64,000 nucleotides of DNA from Megascapheus bottae (lineage: Eukaryota; Chordata; Mammalia; Rodentia; Geomyidae): contig JANJXV010000192.1 of the NCBI GenBank assembly GCA_024803745.1, positions 1,488,001 through 1,552,000 on the forward strand, given 5' to 3'. This document shows positions 46,901-58,454 of the stretch, piece by piece. The stretch's first letter is position 1; each line of letters begins with the position of its first letter. Below the pieces are notes generated by a model. It was not told the DNA's origin and ran no database searches. It saw only the letters and a program-made list of their open reading frames with translations. The position numbers and the translations under genes were made by a program.

Positions 46901-49900
46901 CTGGCAGTTTTACATTTGTGTTATTTAAATGTAAGAAAGAAAATGTTATTTCCTATAAGAATGCCTCCTAAATATAACAAAGCAAAAGGGCTAAAGAGAC
47001 CAGGCCGAGCAGGATTCACAATCTTCCCAGGGCTAGAAGTTCAGCAATAATGTTTGCCTAGCAAGCAAATCCTAGAGCTGCCAAATAGAAAACAAGCAAA
47101 ACCTTTTCCAATTGTATTCCCTCTGAAACATTTAAAACTTCTGCCCAATGACAATCCTTCCTGAAAAGGCCTTCTGAGGTCAGAGATACTTAGAACTGTG
47201 CGGAAGTATCAAGTCACATGGGAACAATGCATCGATGCAGGTCTTATTACTTGTGATTAGAGTCGGATAACTAACCTCACACTATGACTTCTAATAAACA
47301 TTTCTATACTATACTATAGTATTCTTGAAAGAACTCATACTGCTTTACACAAAACATCTGCAGGTGTGAGGAGGAAAATGTCCACTGACTCTCACTGGAG
47401 TTGGGGTATTTTGACATCATTTTCAAGGTAAGCAAACAGAGAGAGGTTAAATGACATTGGAAGGTCTCATGTTTCCTCTTTCTGAAGGAAGATGCTGGTT
47501 GCGTTGCAAATAAAGAGAACTTCAACCAGAGAGAATTAGTGGAGCAGTCACAATTTGACCTTTCACCCTCTGACTGTAGCAAGCTATTAGAATTGTGTAT
47601 ATATGTCATCGTTATACTATTGCATGAGAAATGAATTAACTAATTTCCATGCTGATACTCGTGCTGCTAGAAAATCATGCTTCCATTCAATTTTACATAA
47701 AAGTATACCAATGAATTTAGACTGGTCTACTAAATCTCATGTAATGTTAAGATTTTTATTATGTCAGGTAACTGAAACCATGTTCCCCATACTTCAGAAT
47801 TTAACGTATCAGAAAGCATGGAGAAGATACACAAATGTGTAGCTAAGTAGACAAAACTCGGGTTCCTTCTGAATTACTGTTGTTTTTACTGCTGTCCCTG
47901 TAAGTCAGCAGTGTCAATGAGAAGCCTACTGTGTATGAATCAATAGATAATGAGATGAGTGAAGTTTTAGGATTGGAGGCCACTAACACTAGTTCTTTGC
48001 TATAGACTTTCAATCCCAGTTACAATATAATTATACTAACCTTAATTTTCCAATGACAAATTTGAACATTTATTTGAGAATCACAAAACAGATGTTCCTC
48101 TGCTTACATGTTTCAAAATAGCACTCTTGTTGAATTTTAATGCAACCAAGACATAATTCATATCATAAAAGAGATACAAACTTGTATGAGACTTTACTTA
48201 CAAGTAGTTATTTTCGGATAAATTTGTATAAGAAAGACAAGGATGTTTGTATGGCACAGAAAACATGTAAAGGGGAATTTTTAGGGATAGTTATGATTTT
48301 AACGTAGCCGAGATTATGATGGAAATCAAGACAGTCTTTACGACCCGTTTGATTGAATAGTATTTGTAAGCAAGGGTTAAGGGAGAATTTTTGGAACCAA
48401 ATGTATTAAAAACTAGTTTGGAGAAAGAGAATACAATTAAATGAATATAGAAAAAAAGAGATGATATGAGTACAAAAGGTGAGAAAAATCAAAGGAAAAG
48501 CTCTCTTTTTCCTTGTTGGTATTGTTTATATCAGTTTCCCTTTGTCCTCCTCTATCAATCTTCCCTACCTGGGAGTAACAGAACCACAAAAGCAAAATGG
48601 AAAGTATCAGTGGTAAATTAGCTTTCTTAGCTAGTGATAGATGTCTCATAATCAGGAAAGAAATAGGATAGCAATACAAACAGAAACTCAAGTATTTTGT
48701 GGTATCCAAACTACTGCATATTCTAACAGGGTACTGGAACTAGAGTTAACAAGTTCTCATTTAACCTCCTCTTCATCTCTAAAAGCAGCACTCAAAAGTC
48801 TTCACAGCTTAACTTGACTTTCAAGATCATGCATTTGGGATGTATTTATCATTGTTCAGAATAGGGGAGGAAAGTGCCCAGGTAAAAGAAAGGCAATTTC
48901 GCAAAATGAATTAAAGATAATTCAAGAGAAAGGAGATTGACAAAGAAAGAAACACTTGCCACAACTGCATACATTTTACTTATTTAAGGTACAGATAATG
49001 AGATTTTATAATGATCCATACATAAGATTACCACATAAATAATTTTATTTTCTTAAAAAATGGGAAATGCTGACCAATTCTAATAGCTGAGAGATACCAG
49101 CCAGGTTTTTGAGGATGTTATTTAGATGGGAGGAATGATGAGTACAATAAAAGGACTCTGGATACCCCAGAACAGAAGAGCATAATAGTAGGAAATGTTT
49201 AAATAAGGAACTGTTTTAAGCAAGAGGTCATGAAGGGAATTAGCTGTTCCCACGAGTCCAGATGCTCCAAATCCACAGGAGCAATGCTAAGAATTCTATG
49301 TTTCACTGATAAGGGAATGAGGGGGATAAAAGAATTAAGCTGAAATAGACATCCTAGGAGGAACTGGTACACATGCCATGCCCATACTCCAGTTATATTT
49401 GGAAAGAAACTAAATCAGAACAATGTAATTGGAGTTACATTTCTAAAGCAGAAAATAGATTAAAAAGTAACAAATGTATGGCTTCCTTCTGCCAAGTCCT
49501 GGGTAGAGAAGGAAAAAATCCACAACTTCTCAATACTTCGCAAAGAACCACTAATCTTGAAAATAAGAACCAGCATCCTAGAAAAAGCAGAAAATACAGG
49601 AAACAACATCACGAGACCGAGACGTGTCACTTACTACTCAAAGTAGTGAAAGATGCAGCAAACCTGCAGATCTTAACCATAGGGTTTTGAAATAGAACAG
49701 AAAATAGGGTGCTTGAAAAAGAACAGAAGAGGTTTACTCATCCTTCTCCTTAGAGTTGAGACCAATCTCCTAGCTTTGTTCCTTGGTTCTAAACAAAGTA
49801 GAAACAATCATAAGCATCTGGATAGAATATAAAATGATACTTATACACTCTTCATGCAAGATAGACAACAGGAAGAAATCTTTTATTCAAGGAAGTAGGG

Positions 49901-51595
49901 TTTGCCTTGTTGAAGAGATAGGAGAGTGAGTAGGTAGGTGCTGGAGAAGGATCTTCTGTAGAATTATGAGTCAACCCAAGAAAACTAAATTTCTGTATCA
50001 TAAAATTAGCCAGGAAAACAGAAAGAACAGTTCAAAAACATGAAACTTGCTTGGCTTGATTTCTGTTTATATTGGTGAAGTACTTGCTCATTGAGGATCA
50101 ATATTTCCACTGCAAACAACAAGCAAACTTGACTAAAATATAAAATGACTTACGTCTGGAAAGCACTGGGGAGATTCCAAGGTGTTAAGAATTTGAGAAC
50201 CAAGATCAAGGAGAGAGAGAAAGGATAAAAGCAAGAGACCTAAATACCAAATCACCACATGGAATGTACAAGTTCTAACATACGAACTGAAAATAAAATC
50301 ATGGGGTAGTTGCTAAGAGAAGGAGTAGGTAGATCCACTTTTAAGCTTTGTCACCAAGTTTATAAAACAAACTTTGACAGTCATAAAAGAGGACACGGGT
50401 ATTTTCTGCATGATTTTACTGATGTTAAGGCTCTACTTTGCATAAAAATGTTGAAAGAAAGCAACATTTGATCGTTGGCAAGTGGCATGCAGAGATGGAG
50501 AAACTTGAGAATACATATACCATACTAGCAACACTCTCCTTTTTGAGAAGTGAATTTTAGAAGTGCCCTTAAGATAACAGTCCAATAAGTCACATTTTTA
50601 TTAGTATTTGATATGTATTTTTGTGTAAATACAACATATGTATGTAAATACATATGTATGTAAATACGATAAAAATTAGGCTGTATCTAGTATCGGTAAC
50701 ATTACTCCATTTATGAGGCAGCACTGTCATGATGTAATGACTTTCTAAAGGTCTCACCTCAACACAGCAATGAAATTCCAAAAGGGTGTAGAGGAGTCAT
50801 TCCACCTGGGAACATCCTGCCCTGGATCCTCCCCAGTTCATGTCTAATTCATGTCTTCTGCAAACACAATATACATCCATTCTATACTCCATAGCTCCCA
50901 ACATCCTCACGTATTCCAACAGCAACTCAACAGCAACTCACAGGTCCAAACTCTCAGCTAAATCAGACATAACTAGACCTAAAACATGATTCATCCTGAG
51001 GCAAATTCTGTCTAGCTAGGATGTTTTAAATCAAAGTGTTAAGGTTAAGTGCTTCTCAAACACAGTGGAAGGACATACATCAAAAAAGAAATGCACAACA
51101 GGACCCACGTAAATTCACACAAGGAAAGCAACATTAGACCCTAAACTCTATACCAGTTCTCTGCATGTGTTCTCTATTGGACACACAGTGGTGGTTGACA
51201 CCACAAAGCCTTTGGCAACCCTGCTTCTTTGGCTTTGTAAGTTCATCTATCATATATTTTTCTTCCACAAAGCTCTAAAGCAGAGAGAGACTGCAGAGAG
51301 GATGGGTTTTACTCCATCTTCCAGGAAATTGTTCTCCATTTCCACCATAGATTGGCTAACTATACTTCCATCAGCATTCTGTCAAATTACCTAAGCACTC
51401 TTCTTAGAGGATTCAGACTTTCTCTACAGCACCCTTCTTTCTCCCAATCCTCACCAGCACAAACCTCAATATTTTGCTAGTGACAATACCGGTTTTCTGG
51501 CCTGCTCTTCCAAATTCTTCTGGTTTTTATCCAGCTTCAAAGCTGCTTCCACATGTTCAACTATTTGCTATAGTGATAGTCTCACTTTTCAATTT
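43990..51595. other. long intergenic stretch without recognised transposons
   Basis: In about 7.6 kb I recognise no L1 or SINE copy, although such elements occur every 1-3 kb elsewhere. The only repeat noted is the small tandem at 50632-50663. Overlapping frames at 46588-46857 lie in a locally GC-richer patch but match nothing known. Frames at 47304-47842, 48437-48709 and 49373-49690 also lack known domains. Confidence 0.45.
50632..50663. repeat. tandem repeat, two 16-base units
   Basis: The unit CATATGTATGTAAATA occurs twice in direct succession. Confidence 0.85.
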
Positions 51596-51599
51596 TCTT

Positions 51600-51765
51600 T
51601 TTTAGTCTGTTTTGTGATGCAGTCGCTATACCACAGACTGGGTCAATCATAATCAGTAGAAGTTTTTTTTTGTCTCACAGTTCTGGAGACTGGGAAGTCT
51701 GAGATTGAGAGACTGCATCTGGGAGGTGCTTCTTGCTATGTCTAAAAAGACAGCAGGACAAACAC
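51600..51765. mobile_element. ancient repeat fragment, possibly MaLR-type LTR
   Basis: TATACCACAGACTGGGTCAA, then GTCTCACAGTTCTGGAGACT and GGGAAGTCTGAGATTGAGAG, then GCTTCTTGCTATGTCTAAA resemble a common ancient mammalian repeat that I associate with MaLR-like LTRs. Family and strand are uncertain. No coding part is present. Confidence 0.45.
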
Positions 51766-51769
51766 AAAG

Positions 51770-52260
51770 TATGATAGAGAGAAGAAAAAAGCTCAAAGAA
51801 ATTCACCTTTTTTTGAGAGACTTTTGAGAGTTAGAAAAGCCTACAAACCATAACAAATAATCTATTCTAAACATGGCAGTTGTAGCTGAACATCTTTGAT
51901 ATTTTCTCCAGTTTCTTACTAATTTAAAACACTTTGTAGTCTGTGAGCTGGGAGTTGTAAACCTTAAAAAGGTTGTATTATCAAACATTTAAAACAAATG
52001 TAGAAAAATTCATATGTAAAATCTTAATTAAAAACACATGAGCAGTAGAATACTAATTTATAGGAGCTATTTCCAACAAAGAAATAATCTATAACTAAGT
52101 CTCAAACATGATTATGAACATAGATCACCATTTTAAAATATGTGTGGATTGAAAGAATGCCACGGTTTATAAAACTGTAATACTTCTGGTGAGATGATTT
52201 TTATGGCTAAGTAAAACAAAAGGTAAGATTTTAAGCAAAAATTTAATATAAATCAAACCG
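51770..52260. other. intergenic, no recognisable feature
   Basis: AT-rich unique sequence. Confidence 0.4.
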
Positions 52261-52265
52261 TTTTA

Positions 52266-52590
52266 TTTTATTTATTTATATTTTTATTGTAATTAATAAA
52301 AGGGTTACATGATATTTGCCAGATAGAAGGTGCATTAATTCACATACATTAATACCCTTTCACATGTCTTGGTACCTATTAACCTCCCCCCCACCCACCA
52401 CCCACCCCCCCGTCTTGGTTTTCCCCCCTTCCCTATCAAATTTCAAATAACCAAATACAAATAAATTCAATATATCAGATAACAAAGTGAGATACTGTAA
52501 CAATATGAGTTACCCAAGGGACAGCAAAGGAGATGAAAGATAACATAGTAGATTAAGGACAACAATCATTCGTTATATGGCTTTTGTTTA
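52266..52590 (-). mobile_element. L1 3' UTR, lineage A
   Basis: Reversed tail (TTTTTATTGTAATTAATAAA), C-rich tract (52385-52432), then the mid-3' UTR up to ATATGGCTTTTGTTT, where it breaks off before ORF2. Confidence 0.92.
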
Positions 52591-52594
52591 ATCA

Positions 52595-52935
52595 TTATAA
52601 TATTTATCATCTAAGCAGAAGTGCATCTTGTGTATTGGAAACTGCAGCATCAAATTGTTGAATTATTTCTTAATGCTGCCTCTAACTTCCTTTACATAGC
52701 AGCAATAGATTTTGTTTTGATCTTGATTTTTTTAGTGATTCAGTCCATATAGAGAATTAATAATTAATCTGGTCCTAATATCAATAGCCTGTGAAATACT
52801 AAATTAACTGACATTCCGGATTCTTAATTACTGTTTTCCAAGTTAGCATTGATCTTTTCATGGTTGGCTATGGTGCACATTAGATATCTATAAGCAGCTC
52901 CAACAGCAACTGGGACATTGTAGGGTGCTCAATAA
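52595..52935. other. intergenic, no recognisable feature
   Basis: AT-rich unique sequence. Confidence 0.4.
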
Positions 52936-52937
52936 TG

Positions 52938-53052
52938 TTTTATTGTTTTTGGTCGTGGGACCTGAACTCTGGGTCTCGGCATTGGCCCTGAGCTCTTCAG
53001 CCCATAGCTACTACCCTACATCTTGAGCCACAGCACCACTTCCTGCTCCATG
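52938..53052 (-). mobile_element. ID-like SINE tail fragment
   Basis: GGACCTGAACTCTGGGTCTC, GGCCCTGAGCTCTTCAGCCC and TCTTGAGCCACAGCACCACT are the reversed ID half of a composite SINE. The 7SL-like head is absent. Confidence 0.82.
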
Positions 53053-53224
53053 AATTTTTGTTATTATTTTAGGAACCAGAATTGGCCACCACACAATAGA
53101 AAAATTATTGCTCACAAACATCACATTAATATATAAAAGAGAATGGCTATTAATATCTTTGAAATACATTGTGAAAATATGGCAAGAAAATAAAAAGGTA
53201 GCTTGTTAATGATAATCACACTGA

Positions 53225-53375
53225 TAAGACTTATTATTCCTTGTATATTCTACATATGTTCATTCAGCAGGTTTCTCATGTTGAGTACAACAGACTACAT
53301 AAAGGTAAAGCAAAAAGTAATTCTTGTCCTATAGGATTTAGTCTAGAAAGAGAAACAGAAATCTTATTATACAGG
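53225..53375 (-). mobile_element. possible L2 3' end fragment
   Basis: TTCATTCAGCAGGTTTCTCA and TTCTTGTCCTATAGGATTTAG resemble the reversed L2 3' end. It is weak and divergent. Confidence 0.35.
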
Positions 53376-53379
53376 TGAA

Positions 53380-53780
53380 ATTTGTTTTTGTAGAGCTCAC
53401 TGTGAAACCAACAGTAAAAATACCTTAGTATGAGGATAACTATGTACATGTTAAGACTTGAAGGAAGAGTATAAGGGTAGGGCAATAATCTCTGCCATGA
53501 AAGAAGAACCCCATACTTGGAGTTTGCAGTACATACAGAAATCTACATAATAGTTCAAGGTAGCTCTCAGGAACGAGAAACTACCAGAATAAATGAAGCT
53601 AATACCACTGAGAAAATCTGAAAAAGTTCTCAGTAAATTTGTGAGACCTACATACATACACAGTTACTTATTTGAAAGGTAAATATAATTGAGCATGCTA
53701 TATTTATTTTTAAATCCGTATTCCCAGTGATCACATAAGTCCTGAGTAGAAAGTATATCAGAAGAAAAATCACAATTGCA
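53380..53780. other. intergenic, no recognisable feature
   Basis: Short minus-strand frames here have no known domain. Confidence 0.4.
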
Positions 53781-53782
53781 AA

Positions 53783-53882
53783 CATGAGAAAGGGTAGTAA
53801 TGTTTGTGAAGTAATATATCTTCTATCTGGCAAATATAATATAACCCTTCTATTAATGACAATAAAAATATCTTAAAAAAGA
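53783..53882 (+). mobile_element. very short L1 3' end, lineage A
   Basis: Only the last 100 bases: AACATGAGAAAGGGTAGTAA, TCTTCTATCTGGCAAATATA and TGACAATAAAAATATC with an A-rich end. It lacks the G-rich tract. Confidence 0.85.
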
Positions 53883-53884
53883 AA

Positions 53885-54445
53885 ATTTACATTTTCAGAC
53901 AGTATTTGTGGAGCATTATATTTCTGCTTTTGTTAGCTCCAATTTCTACAGGCAGATCTACATATGAACATTCCTGGACAGTCTTCACTTTAAAATGTTG
54001 ATTCAGTACCCAAGTAATTTTAACTCCCTTAGTCCATAGGCTATGGGAGTGAAATCACAATTTCAACAAGTGCTGGAGGCCTAGGATGTATAGGTATAGG
54101 TACCAGAATACACCTAGACAGCTTTATCATATCCATGTTCCTCCATAATGCCTAATATTCTCTGTGTGATCCATTCTTGTACTAGAACTGTTACTCTTCA
54201 AAAACCTCAAGGTGTTCAAGGAAGAATTGAGCTTCTTTCCCAAAAGAAATGCCAGTTCCTTAATAGCAGGGTATATACCTCAGATTATATCTTAACCTTT
54301 CACCATTACAATTGTAATTATAATTAACTTTTGTTGAGTTTTTGTTGCAGGCCCTGTTAAAAAGAGACTTAAATAAATTAGAGATCTAATTAAATTCGAC
54401 AGTTCAGTAACTATTTCTTAAATGCTTTCCTCTCCCACATTTTTT
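53885..54445. other. intergenic, no recognisable feature
   Basis: Unique AT-rich sequence without assignable repeats. Confidence 0.4.
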
Positions 54446-54447
54446 AC

Positions 54448-54682
54448 ATTTTAAATATATTTTTTGTAATTAATAGAAGGGTTACATTATATTCACCAGA
54501 TAGAAGGTGAATTACTTCACATACATTGATACCCTTTCTCATGTCTTGTTCCCCATTTCCCTCCCTCCATCCTCGCCACTCATCTTGTTTCCCCCCCTTC
54601 CCTATCCTATTTCAAATAACCAAATAAACATATACAATATATCAGATAAAAGGTAAAATACCGTTACAATATGAGGTAACCA
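54448..54682 (-). mobile_element. L1 3' UTR, lineage A
   Basis: Reversed tail (TTTGTAATTAATAGAAGGGT), C-rich tract (54551-54600), break after ATATGAGGTAACCAA. Confidence 0.9.
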
Positions 54683-54692
54683 ACTCTCCCAC

Positions 54693-54886
54693 AATTTTTT
54701 TGCCAGTCCTGGGCTTAAGCTCAGGGCCTGAGGACTGTCCCTGGACTTTCTCAAGGCTAGAACTCTACCACTTGAGCCTCAGCACCACTCCTGGCTTTTA
54801 AGTATATGGTACCAAGTAATCGAAGCCGGATCTTCATGTATGCTAGTCAAGCACTCTACCACTACGCCAAACTCCCAGTCCACTCC
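54693..54886 (-). mobile_element. dimeric ID-like SINE
   Basis: TTTTTTTGCCAGTCCTGGGC, CTCTACCACTTGAGCCTCAG, then the first unit reversed (GGTACCAAGTAATCGAAGCC, CAAGCACTCTACCACTACGC). The words CTCTCCCACA before and CACTCCCACT after could be an imperfect target-site duplication. Confidence 0.9.
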
Positions 54887-54894
54887 CACTATTT

Positions 54895-55190
54895 TTATAG
54901 TTAATTTTCAACATAGCATCTAGTGAGTATCACCAATACATTTGTTCACCCTGTGTCCCACCATTTCAGTGCCCCTCTCCCTCCCCTAAATAGATAACAT
55001 ACATACCAGACAAAAGGTACAGAAATCACAAGTGGTGGCAAAGGAGAAAACAGACAAACATCAAAAAGACAAAAGGCAAAAATCAAAAGGCAAACAGCAA
55101 AAACCAAAGTCTTATCTCCATTTCTTGTAGTTCATTTCAATAAATCGTATTTCTGTATGATCATATGCACATAGCTATTGAGTTTTTTTA
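54895..55190 (-). mobile_element. probable older L1 3' UTR
   Basis: TTTGTTCACCCTGTGTCCCA and CCCCTCTCCCTCCCCTAAAT, then an A-rich part with repeated AAAAGGCAAA words, resemble an older L1 tail on the minus strand. Assignment is from memory and uncertain. Confidence 0.45.
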
Positions 55191-55194
55191 TCTA

Positions 55195-56670
55195 GAATGT
55201 GCCTATAATTCTCCAAGTAAAAACATTGGAAAGTAAAAGATAAAAATTCACTAGGATATGATAAAGTATACAGGACTGTGAACACTCACACAGTAAGACC
55301 AGAGGAGGATATTATTATTCTTCTCTTCCAAAATCTCACTATATAATAAGCACTGGTATTTCTTGGCATGGTGGCTTTGAAGGCTCCTGGGCATCACCTC
55401 ATTTCTATATACTTTAAAGCCAAATCAACTCTCATCTCACCTTACCCTCTCTCCTGTATTTCTAAAGTAGCTGCACAAATGGGGGTTTAAAGTGTTAAAA
55501 CTATGACTGGAATTAAGAAAAGGAAACTAATGTGTGTGTCCAGTCTTAGAGATCAAGAACATGCACAAGCATTGACTTGACTCATTTAAATCTTGATGTT
55601 TTCAAGCAGTTCCTATGTTACTCTGAGTGTCTATTAATACTGAGTACCCGCTCTGCCTCACTCAGCCTTCACATTACTACACCATTTCTTTTCCAGTTAG
55701 TTTACCAGATCAATATAAAGTTAAAAATGCTGATGGAACTATTTGAAATGGAAGACTAGGAGACTTAAGGGGGATTATGTAGGCTCTCAGAAATGATTTG
55801 AAGAGTTAAATCTCTGTTGGCTTTAGAAAGATTTTTAAAATTGACATTCTGGCACATTGCTTCAGGGACATAACAACTTTGAAGTACAACAACCGAAATG
55901 ATAATGCTAAAAAGAAAATATCTACTCTAGGACAGCAAAAGGCTTAAGGTAATTTTTCCCAGTAATAAGTTTTAAAAACTGTACTCTCCATGAATCAATA
56001 TCAAACCATGTAATCATAATTCAGACTATATTTGCTTCCCTGACTTTTCCAGATATGATGAAGGTTGAATATTCTCCACATAGTCACACTGTTTGAGAGA
56101 GCTAATAAGCAAAGCAATATCACTGAAAACTTTTGTGCAAAAGTTTCAAGCCTAATATTAATTTCTTTAAAATGTTTGAGAAAGTTTGCATAGAAAATCT
56201 TGACAAATTAAAAAAATATTATTTGGTTTTACCCCAGTTTCTCAAAACTCCTTATATTCCATAGCAGAAGAAATGGAACGGTACAGCATTAACTTATGCA
56301 CATATCAGCTGTTTCTATCTTAACTAGGAAGCACTGTTTCATCTCTTATCAGACACAAAATGGATTGAAAGTTAATCGGAAAAGTATTTCAGAAGAAAAG
56401 TGGTAGAGAAAGGTCTAATAGGTTTTTCAAGATGTAAAGATTCATATTTTTATGTTGGAAAGGATACCAAACCAGAGAAAAGTTTCTAGTTAAGAACACA
56501 GTGAATATTTTTAATGTATGAAAAACCTAGCTACAATACAGCAAAATAATAATAGTAATAATAATAATAATAAATCTACAGTTCCACTATACCTAGCAGG
56601 TCATGAAATATTTGTGATAAACTTGAACAACCACTTTTTCATGAACTTAATAATTTTTTCTTTTCTTTTC
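55195..56670. other. intergenic; unique sequence with one simple repeat
   Basis: A (TAA)n run at 56547-56573 is the only repeat noted. No gene is recognised. Confidence 0.4.
56547..56573. repeat. simple repeat (TAA)n
   Basis: About nine ATA/TAA trinucleotides with one G change. Confidence 0.9.
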
Positions 56671-56673
56671 TTT

Positions 56674-56935
56674 TTTGGTTAGTCTTGGGTCTTGAACTCT
56701 GGGCCTGGGCGCTGTCCCTGAGCTCTTCACCAAATATAGGTTATACCCTTTATTTTAAAAGCTATACCTTTTCAAATTAACATTAAAACTTATACCACTT
56801 CTGCTTTTCTGGTGGTTAATTGGAGATAAGAGTCTCACAGACTTTCATGCCCAGGCTGGCTTTGAACTACAATACTCAGACCTCAGTCTTCTGAGTGGCT
56901 AGGATTACAGGTGTGGGTCACTAGCTCCTGGCTTA
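56674..56935 (-). mobile_element. composite SINE with altered middle
   Basis: The ID start (GGTCTTGAACTCTGGGCCTG) and the 7SL-like head (GGTTAATTGGAGATAAGAGT, GTGGCTAGGATTACAGGTGT) are clear. The part between them is replaced by an AT-rich segment of about 65 bases that includes two similar words, GGTTATACCCTTT and GCTATACCTTTT. It lies on the minus strand. Confidence 0.82.
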
Positions 56936-57139
56936 ATCTTTTTTTCTAAGTACTCACTTTGTTTTCAGATGCGGGACTGCTTTCCCAAGAGCCCTCTTTG
57001 TATATTGATATCACCTCAAAAACCTTCTTCTTTTCAGTCACCATCTGTGGCTACCTGCCTAGATATTATATATTCTTCCTGACCCCTGGAACTTGATCTG
57101 CATATATTATCATTGTGCATATAGTAGTTGTGTAGTTCT

Positions 57140-57323
57140 TTTTTTGCCAGTCATGGGCTTGAGCTCAGGGCCTGGGCACTGTCCTTGGACTTTCTCAAGG
57201 CTCAGCACTCTACCACTTGAGCCTCAGCACCACTTCCAGCTTTTTTCTATGTATGTGGTACCAAGGAATTGAACCCTGGTCTTCATGCATGCTAGGCAAG
57301 CACTCTGCCACTAGGCCCCAGTA
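57140..57323 (-). mobile_element. dimeric ID-like SINE
   Basis: TTTTTTTGCCAGTCATGGGC, CACTTGAGCCTCAGCACCAC, GGTACCAAGGAATTGAACCC and CAAGCACTCTGCCACTAGGC. The words GTAGTTCT and GTAGTTGTTCT flank it, a possible target-site duplication. Confidence 0.92.
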
Positions 57324-57329
57324 GTTGTT

Positions 57330-57850
57330 CTTCTTTATCAATAGTGGAAGATTCTGATGACTTAGATACATCTGAGTCATTTTTTGTAGCCCCTATAATA
57401 CAACTATCTGCACTAAGATGTTCTGAATACATCTGAACACACACTCTGAAATCTAAAGAAAGGACATGCATTTTGATTTAATAATCCTGAATTCCAACAA
57501 CTAGGACCAGTCAGAATTATTCTGGACTGGTATCCTTAAATTCAGTTGTTATGATAAAACAAAATACTGGACTATTTAAAACTATTGTCAAAAATCTCAT
57601 TCAGTGGGGTAAAACATAAGTCATGAAGACAAATTGAAATACATATTTCAAGACCATGAAAAGGGGACTAATCTGAAGAAGACAATCCAGAAACCATAAA
57701 GATTTCTACTCCTCTTAAATAGCATGCTTTCAATAATATGGGAATGAGCACTAACCTGAATGCCCTAGAAAATTAAAGCCTAAGTACATTAAGACTTCCA
57801 AAATGTTTTCTCATAATTGTATTTCTTCTTTTCCACATTATATTGTTACC
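57330..57850. other. intergenic, no recognisable feature
   Basis: Unique AT-rich sequence. Confidence 0.4.
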
Positions 57851-57854
57851 CATT

Positions 57855-58085
57855 ACTTGTACAAAGGTGTTTCATTTTGGCATGTCTATATATGCACATA
57901 ATGTACCTTGATTGGACTCAGCTGCCCCTTTGATCACTCCTTCATTCGTCCTTCTTCCTTTCAAACCAGTCATTGTTCCTTCCATTTTCACACATGTACA
58001 TAAACTCTATCAGTCATTATCACCTTCTTAAATGTCTCTATTCACCTCCCCCCTCCCACCTAAGCCCACATCCCAGACAGGACTG
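57855..58085 (-). mobile_element. old L1 3' UTR
   Basis: TGTACAAAGGTGTTTCATTT, ATGCACATAATGTACCTTGA and a pyrimidine-rich end CACCTCCCCCCTCCCACC match the reversed layout of old L1 tails. Confidence 0.65.
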
Positions 58086-58116
58086 ATTCTTGCTAAGCTA
58101 ATGAAAGTTTCAATGT

Positions 58117-58452
58117 AGTCCGTTACCAGTGGCACATGCCTGTAATTCTACCTACTCAGGAGGCTGAGATCTGAGGTTTGCAGTTCAAACCCAGCCAGGG
58201 CACTAAAATGTCCATGAGACTCTTATCTTCAATTAATCATCAGAGAACTGGAAGTGGCGCTGTAGCTCAAGAAGTAGGGTAGTATCCTTGAGCTGAAGAG
58301 CGCAGGGACAATGCCCAGGCCCAGAGTTCAAATCCCAGGACTGACCAAAAAAAAAAAGCTGGAAGTTGCAGAGAGCTAGCCTTGAGCAAAAGAAGCTCAG
58401 GATAGCTACCAGGCCCTGAGTTCAAGCCCCAAGAAAGGCAAAAATAAATTAA
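58117..58452 (+). mobile_element. three-part SINE: 7SL-like head, ID unit, extra ID unit
   Basis: The head (CCTGTAATTCTACCTACTCA, GGAGGCTGAGATCTGAGG), linker (TTATCTTCAATTAATCATCA) and ID unit (AAGTGGCGCTGTAGCTCAAG) end in an A-run at 58349-58359. A second ID unit follows at once (AGCTGGAAGTTGCAGAGAGC, CCTTGAGCAAAAGAAGCTCA, GAGTTCAAGCCCCAAGAAAG) with its own A-rich end. Confidence 0.88.
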
Positions 58453-58454
58453 AA

